53,052 nt of DNA from Candidatus Anammoximicrobium sp. (lineage in GTDB: Bacteria; Planctomycetota; Planctomycetia; Pirellulales; Pirellulaceae). The stretch is from the NCBI GenBank assembly GCA_012515235.1, contig JAAYYU010000348.1:1-53052 (forward strand), read 5' to 3'. A model generated the notes under the pieces. The model was not told the origin of the DNA. It did not search any database and saw nothing but the letters and a program-made list of their open reading frames with translations. Shown piece by piece: positions 32,989 to 41,300 of this stretch; position 1 is the stretch's first letter, and every line of letters starts with the position of its first letter. The translations under genes were made by a program, and so were the position numbers.

Positions 32989-33621
32989 ATGAGCGAAACG
33001 GGGCACCCAGCGGGCGGTCCGGGCGAAGGCGGCGGAACCCACAGCGAGCAGGTCCGCATCCAGCATCTCAGTGCGCGCGTGCCCGAGCGCGTCAGCCGGG
33101 GGGCGTTCAGCACCGGCGCGATCGTGATGACCGGCGCGACCGAGTTCATTCTGGATTTTGTCCAGAATCTGAGCACACCGCCCTCCGTGACCGCGAGGAT
33201 CGTGATGCCGCACGTCACGCTGCCTCAGTTCATCGAGGCGTTGCGCAAGAACCTGGACATCTACCGCCAGCGGTTCGGCGAGCCGCCGGGGTTGCCCGTC
33301 GGTCAGCCGCCGGCCAAGCAACCGACGGCGCAGGAGATCTACGACGAACTGAAACTGGCGGACGATTTGCTCCCCGGCGCGTATGCCAACGGAGTCATGA
33401 TTGGCCACACGCCGTCGGAGTTCAAATTCGACTTCCTCACCAACCTGTTTCCCACGTCGGCGGTGTCGGCGCGCGTGTTTATGTCCGTTCCCCAGGTGCC
33501 GCGACTGCTGCAATCACTGCAGAGCACGTTCCAGCAATTCCAGCAGCGCGTGCAACAACAGCAGCGCGACGCCCAGCAGCGGCAGAACCCGCCGCTGGGC
33601 GGCGATCCGGGGACCGTCTGA
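32989..33621 (+). CDS. Protein with two DUF3467-like domains
   Basis: This 210-residue protein contains two DUF3467-like units. The first is RGAFSTGAIVMTGATEFILDFVQNL with ARIVMPHVTLPQFIEALRKNL (about 35-90). The second is GAYANGVMIGHTPSEFKFDFLTNL with ARVFMSVPQVPRLLQSLQ (about 125-185). In each, a strand carrying the xNGxxI-T-xEFxxDF pattern is followed by a helix. The function of DUF3467 is unknown. A Gln-rich C-terminal tail (QQRVQQQQRDAQQRQ) follows. ATG 32989 has GAGGA some 13 nt upstream; TTG 32971 is a weaker alternative. A candidate promoter CTGTCA-N17-TACACT lies at 32859-32887. The AmmeMemoRadiSam fusion begins 73 nt downstream. Confidence 0.8.
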   Translation: MSETGHPAGGPGEGGGTHSEQVRIQHLSARVPERVSRGAFSTGAIVMTGATEFILDFVQNLSTPPSVTARIVMPHVTLPQFIEALRKNLDIYRQRFGEPPGLPVGQPPAKQPTAQEIYDELKLADDLLPGAYANGVMIGHTPSEFKFDFLTNLFPTSAVSARVFMSVPQVPRLLQSLQSTFQQFQQRVQQQQRDAQQRQNPPLGGDPGTV

Positions 33622-33694
33622 AACGGGACTCGCGCCGCGAAACACGGATTTCCCGCACGCCGCCGACGGATCCCAGACGAAGGCGCCCAATATC

Positions 33695-36600
33695 ATGTCG
33701 CAAGCCGTGATTCTACCGCCCCCAACGGAGTTGCTGCCGGACGGAACGAAGCTCGGCGGCTGGTGGCACGATGCGGAAGACACCGGCCGGATCGTCTGCG
33801 ACTTGTGCCCGCGGGGCTGCAGCCTGAAGGCCGGCGACCGCGGGTTCTGCTTCGTCCGGGAAAACCGCGACGGGCAGATGGTGCTGAGCACCTACGGACT
33901 CAGCACGGGGTTCTGTGTCGACCCGATCGAGAAGAAGCCGTTGAACCAGTTCTATCCCGGCACCAGCGTGCTGTCGTTCGGCACCGCCGGCTGCAATCTG
34001 GGCTGCCGCTTCTGCCAGAACTGGGATATCTCCAAGTCCCGCGAGGTGGAGCGGCTGAGCGAACGCGCGGCACCGGAGACGATCGCCCAGGCGGCCCGGC
34101 AACTGAACTGCGCGAGCGTGGCCTACACCTACAACGACCCGGTGATTTGGGCCGAGTACGCGATCGACACCGCACGGGCCTGCCGGGCAGTGGGCGTCAA
34201 GAGCGTGGCAGTCACCGCGGGCTATATCCTGTCGCCGGCTCGCGAGACGTTCTTTCACGAGATGGATGCGGCCAACGTGGATTTGAAGGCGTTCAGCGAA
34301 ACCGTCTACGCGCAGCTCACCTACTCGCACCTGCAGCCGGTTCTGGACACCCTGCACTGGCTGAAGCACGAGACCGATTGCTGGTTCGAGATCACGAACC
34401 TGTTGATTCCCGACGAGAACGATTCGCGGGACGAACTGCGGAGCATGTGCGATTGGATTCTGGAGCACGTCGGCGACGAGGTCCCGCTGCACTTCAGCGC
34501 CTTTCATCCGGACTTCCGCATGAGGGACAAGCGGGCCACGCCGCTGGAAACGCTGTTGCAGGCCTACGAGATCGCCCGGCGGCAGGGCCTCCGCTACGTG
34601 TACGTGGGCAACGTCGACGACGTCGAGCACCAGAGCACCTACTGTCCGCATTGCGGCAAGTTGCTGATCGAACGGAATTGGTACGACTTGAGCGCGTATC
34701 ACTTGCGCGGCGATCGCTGCGGCCATTGCGGCGGGAAGATCGCCGGCCGATTCTTGGAGTCTCCGGGCAACTGGGGCCGCCAGCGTCTGCCGGTGCGAAT
34801 TTCGCAGTTCGCCGCGCCCTCTGCGGCCCCCAGCGTGGGCCGGGGCAGCGGTGTGTCGGCGTCTGCCGCCGCGGGCCAGACGCCGCCCGTCACACCCGAG
34901 AAACAGGAACAGCACAAGAAGGAGCAACTGATGGCAGCCCAATCAGGGACGAACCAGGCGACGGATCCCGGCAATGTCCCCACCAGTCCCGCTTTAACGC
35001 CTGCCCAGGAGGCGGCTGTCCACCACGCGGCTTGCGAGGTAGTGGCGGCGGGAGTGCAAGGCTTGCCCGCCAAGGCGTCCGACGCGACGCTGGCGGGATG
35101 CGCGGGGCAACTGGTGATGGGAGCCTTTGTCACGCTTAAACGCAGCGGGCACTTGCGCGCCTGCTGCGGCGTGCTGGGACGCCCGATGCGCGTGCTGGAG
35201 GCGGTCCAGCAGTCCGCGTTGCGGACCGCGACGGAAGATTCACGGTTCCCCACGATTTCGCCCACCGAACTGGAGCACCTGGACCTGGACGTGACCCTGC
35301 TGTACGGTTTCCAGCCGGTCGAGGCGCGCGGACGGGACCGCGTCAAGCAGGTTGAGGTCGGCCGGCACGGTCTGCACATCACTCGCGGCGGCAACGCCGG
35401 GCTGCTGCTGCCCGTCGTCGCGGTCGAGAACGGCTGGGATGCGGAGGAGTTCCTGCAGCACGTCTGCCGCAAGGCCGGCCTGCCCACGACCGCCTGGCAG
35501 GACGACAACGCGCGGCTGCTGCGGTTCGAGGGCCACATGATTCCGGGCGATTTCGACCGCTCCGTGCTCGCTTCGCTCCAACACGAACCCCCGCCGCGGT
35601 TCACCGCCGCCGACCTGACGCGACTGGCCGACCTGTGCCGCCAGAACGTGTTGGCCTTGATGCGCGGAGCGACTCCCAACTACTACCTGCCGGGCTGCCC
35701 GGACGGCACCGTGGAAGTCGTCGCGTTGTCTGTTCGCAGCGGCGACCAGGCGGAACCTTCGACGTTCTCCCAGATGTCGTTGCGCCCCGGCGTTCCGCTG
35801 CAAGCCACGTTGTTTACGCTGTGCGAGACGGCAGTCAAGACGCTCAGCCGCATCCGGTCCGTTCCCCAGGATTTGAATCGGCTGCAGGTGGGCCTCACGC
35901 TGCTGTACGACCCGGCCATGCACGGGACGGCCGCCCAACCGCAACTGGACGGCGTGGGTTCCCAGCGCCGGGCGCTGCTGGTCATCGAGCACGGCAAGAG
36001 CGCATGGGTGTTTGATCCCGGCAAGAGTGTGGACCAGGTGCTGCAGGAGGCCCTGAGTGCCGTCCAGGCCGGCAGCCCGGCGCTGGCGTCCGTCTTCAGC
36101 CTGGCTGCGCAGTCCACCGAGCGACGGCTTTCCGTATCCAGCGTTCCGCGGCCGCAGACCGGGCCGCAAGTGCGTCCGCCTGCCGTGGCCGGAACGTTTT
36201 ATCCCGGCGATCCGGACCAGCTGGCCAAGACGGTCGACGATTTGCTGGCCGACGGGGACGTCGCGCCTGCGGATTGGCCAGCCGTGCTGGTGCCCCACGC
36301 GGGCCTGATCTATTCCGGCCGGCTGGCAGCGCAAACGCTGCGCCGCGTGCGGATTCCGCAGACCGTGATCATTCTCGCCCCGAAGCACACACGGCAAGGC
36401 GTGGACGGTGCCGTCGCGCCGCACGAAACATGGTCGCTGCCTGGAGCCCAAATCGCCTCCGATCCCGATCTGGCCCGGCGTCTGGCCCAGGAAGTGCCGG
36501 GTTTGCAGCTGGATGCCGCGGCGCACCAACAGGAGCATTCGATTGAAATCCAGTTGCCGATCCTGGCGCGGCTGGCGCCCCGCAGTCGCGTGGTGGGGAT

Positions 36601-36988
36601 CACGTTGGGAGCGGGCGACTGGGAGCGTTGCCGCGCCCTGGCGACGGGGCTGGCCCAGGTGCTCCGGTCGCTGCAGCCGCGGCCGCTGCTGGTGATTTCC
36701 AGCGACCTGAACCATTACGCTTCGGACGACGAGAACCGCCGCTTGGACGAAATCGCGCTCCAGGCCATCGAAACCCTTGACCCCGCCGCCGTTTACGATA
36801 CGGTGGTAGCTCGTCACAACATCAGCATGTGCGGCGTGCGGCCCGCGATCGTGGTGATGGAGACGCTGCGTCAGCTGGGCTTGCTCGGCCGGTGTGTCCG
36901 GGTGGGTTATGAAACCAGCGCCGCCGTGTCGCGCGATACCAGCCGAGTCGTGGGCTATGCCGGACTGTTGTTGGGACCTTCTTCGTAG
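33695..36988 (+). CDS. AmmeMemoRadiSam fusion: radical SAM (AmrS) + AMMECR1 (AmrA) + degenerate AMMECR1 + MEMO (AmrB)
   Basis: A 1097-residue chain joins all three AmmeMemoRadiSam components. Residues 1-367 are the radical SAM enzyme: cluster Cys100/Cys104/Cys107 (CNLGCRFC), N-terminal CDLCPRGC, and C-terminal zinc-ribbon-like CPHCGK and CGHCGGK. Residues 368-430 are an Ala/Pro-rich then Lys/Gln-rich linker. Residues 433-625 are AMMECR1 with LRACCGVLG near 486. Residues 632-800 look like a second AMMECR1 copy (LNRLQVGLTLLYDP parallels LEHLDLDVTLLYGF) lacking the CCG motif. Residues 826-1097 are MEMO: PAVAGTFYPGD, PHAGLIYSG, QEHSIEIQLP, ISSDLNHY and MCGVRP. An in-frame ATG at 34931 with GAAGGAG 6 nt upstream marks the AmrS/AmrA junction. 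Function of the family is unsettled. Confidence 0.9.
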   Translation: MSQAVILPPPTELLPDGTKLGGWWHDAEDTGRIVCDLCPRGCSLKAGDRGFCFVRENRDGQMVLSTYGLSTGFCVDPIEKKPLNQFYPGTSVLSFGTAGCNLGCRFCQNWDISKSREVERLSERAAPETIAQAARQLNCASVAYTYNDPVIWAEYAIDTARACRAVGVKSVAVTAGYILSPARETFFHEMDAANVDLKAFSETVYAQLTYSHLQPVLDTLHWLKHETDCWFEITNLLIPDENDSRDELRSMCDWILEHVGDEVPLHFSAFHPDFRMRDKRATPLETLLQAYEIARRQGLRYVYVGNVDDVEHQSTYCPHCGKLLIERNWYDLSAYHLRGDRCGHCGGKIAGRFLESPGNWGRQRLPVRISQFAAPSAAPSVGRGSGVSASAAAGQTPPVTPEKQEQHKKEQLMAAQSGTNQATDPGNVPTSPALTPAQEAAVHHAACEVVAAGVQGLPAKASDATLAGCAGQLVMGAFVTLKRSGHLRACCGVLGRPMRVLEAVQQSALRTATEDSRFPTISPTELEHLDLDVTLLYGFQPVEARGRDRVKQVEVGRHGLHITRGGNAGLLLPVVAVENGWDAEEFLQHVCRKAGLPTTAWQDDNARLLRFEGHMIPGDFDRSVLASLQHEPPPRFTAADLTRLADLCRQNVLALMRGATPNYYLPGCPDGTVEVVALSVRSGDQAEPSTFSQMSLRPGVPLQATLFTLCETAVKTLSRIRSVPQDLNRLQVGLTLLYDPAMHGTAAQPQLDGVGSQRRALLVIEHGKSAWVFDPGKSVDQVLQEALSAVQAGSPALASVFSLAAQSTERRLSVSSVPRPQTGPQVRPPAVAGTFYPGDPDQLAKTVDDLLADGDVAPADWPAVLVPHAGLIYSGRLAAQTLRRVRIPQTVIILAPKHTRQGVDGAVAPHETWSLPGAQIASDPDLARRLAQEVPGLQLDAAAHQQEHSIEIQLPILARLAPRSRVVGITLGAGDWERCRALATGLAQVLRSLQPRPLLVISSDLNHYASDDENRRLDEIALQAIETLDPAAVYDTVVARHNISMCGVRPAIVVMETLRQLGLLGRCVRVGYETSAAVSRDTSRVVGYAGLLLGPSS
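34917..34933 (+). promoter_or_regulatory. Internal ribosome-binding site and in-frame ATG within the AmmeMemoRadiSam gene
   Basis: GAAGGAG (34918-34924) followed by a 6-nt spacer and ATG 34931 is a near-ideal start signal. The ATG is codon 413 of the fusion frame and lies in the linker just before the AMMECR1 domain. It could drive a separate 685-residue AmrA-AmrA'-AmrB protein, or be a relic of two formerly separate genes. Confidence 0.6.
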
Positions 36989-37052
36989 CCCGCGCGGTTA
37001 GCGGGCAACCGTGGGTTGTCCCCCGTGCCGGTCTCTTGTTGGGATCTGCCAA

Positions 37053-38504
37053 ATGAGTGATTCACCGATCGACGGCGGCGCGAATGCCGCCCCAGGCGAC
37101 TTGGGAAGCATCGAGTTCACGTGCCAGATTTGCGGCCGGCAGTTGCGTGTGCCGTTGCAGTACGCCGGCCGCCGCGCCAAGTGCCCGGAATGCGGCGCGG
37201 TCCAGCCGGTCGCGGCGGCGCAGCCTCCGTCGCAGGAGCCCGTTCCGCCGCCCGTCGCGGCGTCTTCGGCCGCGCCGCCGCAATCGCCGTTCGACGAGTG
37301 GTTTGGAGGCGCATCCAAGCCGGCGGCCGCGACGGCAACGCCCGGCGCCGCGGGGGCGGTCTCGCCACCGCCACCCGCAGCCGGCTCCCTTTCACCCGCT
37401 GCCGCCGCGGCGCTCGAGAACCTTCCGCCAGGCTCGGAAGGAACGGTGCCGGCCTCGCTGGCGCCGCCGCGTGAGGCTTCGCCGCGGCAGGCCGCTGCGC
37501 CGGCCCCGGCGACTGCGGAGCCTTTGACCACGATGCATCATCCCGGCCAGGAAACGGAAACAAAACGGCTGTTCGACCGGATCACGGCCGAGATCGGCAA
37601 GGTGTATGTCGGTCAGCAGGAGTTGGTGTTGGGCTCGCTCGTGGCCCTCTTTTCCAGCGGACATGTGCTGATTGAAAGCGTGCCGGGACTGGGCAAGACG
37701 CTGTTCGTCCGCACGCTGGGACGCGTGCTCGGCTGTCAATTCGGCCGCATCCAGTTCACGGCCGACCTGATGCCGTCCGACATCACGGGAGCGCCGATCT
37801 TCGACATGAAGACGCAGGAGTTCCGCTTCCGGCCCGGACCCGTGTTCACCCAGTTTTTGTTGGCCGATGAAATCAACCGCTCGCCGGCCAAGACGCACGC
37901 GGCCCTGTTGGAGATCATGCAGGAGTACCGCGTGACGATCGACGGCCGGAGCCACAATCTGGCGCGACCGTTCCTGGTGCTGGCGACCCAGAATCCGATC
38001 GAGTCCGAGGGGACCTACAATCTGCCCGAAGCCCAGTTGGACCGGTTCATGTTTAAGCTGACGGCCGACTATCCGCGTCCGGAGGAAGAGGCGCAGATCC
38101 TGGAACTGCACAGCCGCCAGGTGGACCTGAACGAACGCCTGGAACGCGAGTTGACGCCGCTCACGACGCCCGACGAGATCGTCCGGATCACTCGCCAGAA
38201 CGCCGAGATCCGTCTGGAACCGAAGCTGATCGACTACATCAACAAGATCGTCCGTTTGACCCGCAAGTGGCCCCAGTTCCACTTGGGCGCGTCCCCCCGC
38301 GCCGGCCTTGCGCTGGTCCAAGCCGCGCGCACGCTGGCCGCCTTTGCCGGCCGCGACTATGCCGTGCCGGACGACGTCGTCCAGTTGGCTTTGCCCGCCC
38401 TGCGCCACCGCGTGATCCTGACCGCCGAGGCCGAAGTCGAAGGCCGGAACGTGGACGAGTTGCTGACGGAGTTGATCCGCTCGGTCGAAGTGCCGCGGCG
38501 GTGA
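37053..38504 (+). CDS. MoxR family AAA+ ATPase with N-terminal zinc ribbon
   Basis: This 483-residue protein is a MoxR-type AAA+ chaperone, a family that activates partner proteins with vWA or DUF58 domains. The ATPase part starts near residue 170: KVYVGQQELV, Walker A VPGLGKT (Lys215), Walker B LLADEINR, sensor NPIESEGTYNLPEAQLDRF and a helical lid. The unusual part is the N-terminus: a zinc ribbon (FTCQICGRQL...AKCPECGAVQ, about residues 19-50), then about 110 residues rich in Pro/Ala. I chose ATG 37053 (MSDSPIDGG). The DUF58 gene follows by 111 nt, the classic partner. The AmmeMemoRadiSam gene ends 64 nt upstream. Confidence 0.93.
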   Translation: MSDSPIDGGANAAPGDLGSIEFTCQICGRQLRVPLQYAGRRAKCPECGAVQPVAAAQPPSQEPVPPPVAASSAAPPQSPFDEWFGGASKPAAATATPGAAGAVSPPPPAAGSLSPAAAAALENLPPGSEGTVPASLAPPREASPRQAAAPAPATAEPLTTMHHPGQETETKRLFDRITAEIGKVYVGQQELVLGSLVALFSSGHVLIESVPGLGKTLFVRTLGRVLGCQFGRIQFTADLMPSDITGAPIFDMKTQEFRFRPGPVFTQFLLADEINRSPAKTHAALLEIMQEYRVTIDGRSHNLARPFLVLATQNPIESEGTYNLPEAQLDRFMFKLTADYPRPEEEAQILELHSRQVDLNERLERELTPLTTPDEIVRITRQNAEIRLEPKLIDYINKIVRLTRKWPQFHLGASPRAGLALVQAARTLAAFAGRDYAVPDDVVQLALPALRHRVILTAEAEVEGRNVDELLTELIRSVEVPRR

Positions 38505-38565
38505 CGCCGCCAGGCGCCCCGCAGGGTCCGCGAGTTTGCGGCGGCCCGGCGCGAAGGAGAACCGC

Positions 38566-38619
38566 ATGTCCCAGAATCCGTGTTCTTGCCGGCAGCTAGT
38601 GTGCCGACTACTGCCATGA
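38566..38619 (+). CDS. Possible 17-residue leader peptide overlapping the DUF58 start
   Basis: ATG 38566 has a strong GAAGGAG 6 nt upstream and opens a 17-codon frame (MSQNPCSCRQLVCRLLP) whose TGA overlaps the ATG of the DUF58 gene in an ATGA arrangement. The DUF58 ATG itself has no Shine-Dalgarno, so the small frame may couple its translation. Alternatively, an indel in the sequence separates the real DUF58 start from its first codons. Confidence 0.45.
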   Translation: MSQNPCSCRQLVCRLLP

Positions 38620-40052
38620 CCGAAACCGTCACCTGGTTACTGCAAGTGATTGCCGGCTTCACCGAGTTGTTGGGGCCGCTGGGACTGCTGCTGGTCCTCG
38701 CTCTGCTGGCCTGCCTGGTGGGCCTGAGTCTCTGGAAACACGTGGCGCCGTACGGGCCGCTGACCATCGTGATGCTGGGGCCCTGCGTTCTGTCGCTGGC
38801 CCTGGCCTTTTATCCGCAGACGTTCCTGCTGGTGGCGACGGTCGACGTGGTGATCGTCATCGTGGCGGTGGCGGATTTGCTTTCCCTGCCCAACTCGCGG
38901 TCGTTTGCCGTCGAGCGTTCGACGCTGCGGATCGCTTCCTTGAAGCAGCGGCATCCGGTCGCGCTGACCATCTCCAATCACAGCGACCGCGTCTGGCAGG
39001 TCGGGATCCGGGACGACGTGCCCCAGGAGTTCGAGGCGGCGCCGGACGAGTTTGTGCGGCGTTTGTCCGCACGCAGCCGCGTGACGGTGCACTACGATTT
39101 GATCGCCAGCCGGCGGGGCTCGTTTGAATTGACTGCCGTCCACGTGCGGGTCCGCAGCAACCTGGGATTGTGGCAGCGGTTCCTGACGTTTCCCTGCGCG
39201 TCGCAGTTGTTCGTCTATCCGGACATGCGGCAGTTGAGCGAGTACGCGATCCTGGCCCGCACGAACCGGCTGAGCCTGATGGGCGTGCGGCAGACGCGCA
39301 AAGTGGGCCTGGACCATGACTTTGAACGGCTCCGCGACTATTCGCAGGACGACAACTATAAACACATCGACTGGCGAGCCACCGCCCGCCGCCGCAAGCT
39401 GACGGTCAGGGACTTCCAGACGAGCCAGAGCCAGCGGATCGTCTTCCTGCTGGATTGCGGCCGGATGATGACCAACGAGGCGGCCGGACTCAGCCTGCTG
39501 GACCACTCGCTGAACGCGATGCTGATGCTTAGCTACGTGGCCCTGCACCAAGGCGACGCGGTGGGCCTGGTCTGCTTCTCCGACCAGATCCACACGTTCG
39601 TGCCGCCGCGGGGCGGGAGGAACCAGATGAACCGGCTGCTGCACGCCGCCTTTGACCGCTTTCCGCGGTTGGTCGAGTCGCGTTACGACGAGGCCTTTCT
39701 GTATCTGAGCTCCCGTTGCAAAAAGCGTTCCCTGGTGGTGCTGATCACCAACGTGATCGACGAGGTGAACGCGAATCAGATCGGGCGCTGGTTGGGCATG
39801 CTCTCCGGCCGCCATCTGCCGCTGGGCGTGCTGCTCCGCGACCACCAGCTGTTCGACGCCGCCAATCTGCCGCAGCCCGCCGGACGCGACCTGTACCGGG
39901 CCGCGGCGGCCGCCGAGATCCTGGTCTGGCGCCACCAGGTGCTGACCGACCTGCAGCACCAAGGCGTCCTGTCGCTGGACGTCTTCCCCGAAGACATGAC
40001 CGCTCCGCTGGTGAACCGCTACCTGGAGATCAAGGCGCGGCACCTGCTGTAG
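38616..40052 (+). CDS. DUF58 domain (vWA-like) membrane protein
   Basis: This 478-residue protein is the usual partner of MoxR ATPases. The N-terminal 110 residues have two or three membrane helices (LLGPLGLLLVLALLACLVGLSLW, LTIVMLGPCVLSLALAFY, FLLVATVDVVIVIVAV). A beta-rich region follows, then the DUF58 signature GLDHDFERLRDYSQDDNYKHIDWRATARRRKL near residue 230. A vWA-like fold comes last, with FLLDCGRMM (MIDAS-like DxGRxM) and HQGDAVGLVCFSD. The role is probably assembly or activation of an envelope complex, as inferred for MoxR-DUF58 pairs. ATG 38616 overlaps the stop of a short leader frame; GTG 38580 is an alternative. No further vWA/TPR genes follow, so the operon ends here. Confidence 0.92.
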   Translation: MTETVTWLLQVIAGFTELLGPLGLLLVLALLACLVGLSLWKHVAPYGPLTIVMLGPCVLSLALAFYPQTFLLVATVDVVIVIVAVADLLSLPNSRSFAVERSTLRIASLKQRHPVALTISNHSDRVWQVGIRDDVPQEFEAAPDEFVRRLSARSRVTVHYDLIASRRGSFELTAVHVRVRSNLGLWQRFLTFPCASQLFVYPDMRQLSEYAILARTNRLSLMGVRQTRKVGLDHDFERLRDYSQDDNYKHIDWRATARRRKLTVRDFQTSQSQRIVFLLDCGRMMTNEAAGLSLLDHSLNAMLMLSYVALHQGDAVGLVCFSDQIHTFVPPRGGRNQMNRLLHAAFDRFPRLVESRYDEAFLYLSSRCKKRSLVVLITNVIDEVNANQIGRWLGMLSGRHLPLGVLLRDHQLFDAANLPQPAGRDLYRAAAAAEILVWRHQVLTDLQHQGVLSLDVFPEDMTAPLVNRYLEIKARHLL

Positions 40053-40236
40053 GGTCTCCGGCCGCGCGCCGCTCGCGGGGGGGGCGCCTGTTTTGCAGGT
40101 TCCCGCCTTGCTCGCTCCCCCTGCGAACGGAGGCCCCGGCTGCCGGGGTTGCGGCTGCCGGCTGCAGTTCGGAACGTCGGTGGGCTGACGCCGCACCGTT
40201 GGCCGTCCCTGCACGTGTCCAGAGACCCTTTCACAG

Positions 40237-40254
40237 GGCGGAAGCCCTTCCGCC
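40237..40254. terminator. GC-rich hairpin in the DUF58/SEC-C convergent gap
   Basis: GGCGGAA (40237-40243), a 4-nt loop and TTCCGCC (40248-40254) form a compact hairpin within the 264-nt gap between convergent genes. No T-run follows on either strand, so any terminator role would be factor-assisted. Confidence 0.35.
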
Positions 40255-40316
40255 GGAGCGGCTTGAAGTCCAGGCTGCGAGAAAACCGCGGAGTTGATCT
40301 TGGCCAGGTGCTTAGG

Positions 40317-41279
40317 CTACTGGGGTTGCGATGGCCGGCCGCAGCATTTCTTGTACTTCTTTCCGCTGCCGCAGGGGCAGGGCTCGTTTCGCCCCACGCG
40401 GACCGTGCCCGCAACGGGCGAATCGACCGGTTCGTCCTCGGACTTCTCGTCGAACGACGTGTCGGTCAGTTGCCAGGGCAGCGGCAGCGCCGGTTCGAAA
40501 GGCAACTCGTGGTCTTTCACCAACCGGAGGCGCCGTTGGGGCCCGCGTCGTGCAATCTCCTTGACCTTCTGATAACGCCAACTGAAATTGGCCGGATGGT
40601 TCGGTTCGTGTTTTCGCCAAGCGCGGAGCAACGCCTTGGCCTCGACCTCGGTACACGAATAGCAATGGTCGATTCGCCACTCGCCATCGAGTGTCATGCT
40701 GGCGTCGAAGCAATCCTCGCTGTGCAGCGGCTGACCTGTCCCGGAATCGCGGCAGCGGAGGAACGTCACGTGAACCTCCTGGCATCGACAGGCCGGGTTG
40801 GGACAGTAGAAGTCATCGAGCAAGTAGAGATCGCCGCCGTGCTCCCATTGATACGCAAACAACGAAGCATCAACATCGCCTACAAGTTCGTCCGAGAGGA
40901 TTTCACGGAAAGCGATCAGACCGCCTTCCTCAAAGACGTGCTCGGGAAACCGGTAATCGCGCAGGCGGTGGGCGATGCGGCGTTTCTCACGCGCCAGGTA
41001 CTGCAGACGCTCCTTTTCCGACGCGGGATAATCGTCGAGCAACTCGCGGACCATCTGGGCAGAGACAGGATCGCGCGGCGGCGCTGCGACTTCCTGCCAC
41101 GTCTCGGCGTCCACGCGGATTTTCACGTTCAGACCGTCCGGCGCCAACTCGCCGGTTTTGCCGACTTCCCGCAACAGAAAACTCAACTCGGTGCAATCGC
41201 ATGTCAAATCGTTACAGCCGGTGACCGTCACCTGAAATGGACTTTGGCTACACGAGAATCGCACGACTTTCGGCATCAT
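40317..41279 (-). CDS. SEC-C motif zinc-binding protein
   Basis: This 320-residue cytoplasmic protein ends in a SEC-C motif (VGRNEPCPCGSGKKYKKCCG, about residues 295-314), the Cys-Cys-Cys-Cys/His zinc site also found at the SecA C-terminus. The rest is not a family I recognise. It includes two further Cys-rich spots (CNDLTCDC near residue 25 and CPNPACRCQEVHV near 160) that could bind metal, and a helical EKERLQYLAREKRRIAHRLRDY segment. It is the last gene of the eight-gene minus-strand run, starting 21 nt after the MFS gene. Confidence 0.82.
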   Translation of the reverse strand: MMPKVVRFSCSQSPFQVTVTGCNDLTCDCTELSFLLREVGKTGELAPDGLNVKIRVDAETWQEVAAPPRDPVSAQMVRELLDDYPASEKERLQYLAREKRRIAHRLRDYRFPEHVFEEGGLIAFREILSDELVGDVDASLFAYQWEHGGDLYLLDDFYCPNPACRCQEVHVTFLRCRDSGTGQPLHSEDCFDASMTLDGEWRIDHCYSCTEVEAKALLRAWRKHEPNHPANFSWRYQKVKEIARRGPQRRLRLVKDHELPFEPALPLPWQLTDTSFDEKSEDEPVDSPVAGTVRVGRNEPCPCGSGKKYKKCCGRPSQPQ

Positions 41280-41300
41280 CGGATCAACTCCCTTCGTTCC

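Noticed and set aside
33401..33694. N-terminal extension of the AmmeMemoRadiSam frame upstream to 33401
   Set aside because: It overlaps the DUF3467 gene in another frame and encodes Ser/Arg-rich nonsense; homology begins at ATG 33695.
35240..36817. 525-residue minus-strand frame opposite the AMMECR1/MEMO part of the fusion
   Set aside because: It is antisense to conserved coding sequence, with His/Gln/Arg-rich translation and no motif.
36989..37052. Start of the MoxR gene at 37011
   Set aside because: The extra residues (MGCPPCRSLVGICQ) are not family-like; ATG 37053 is the simpler start.
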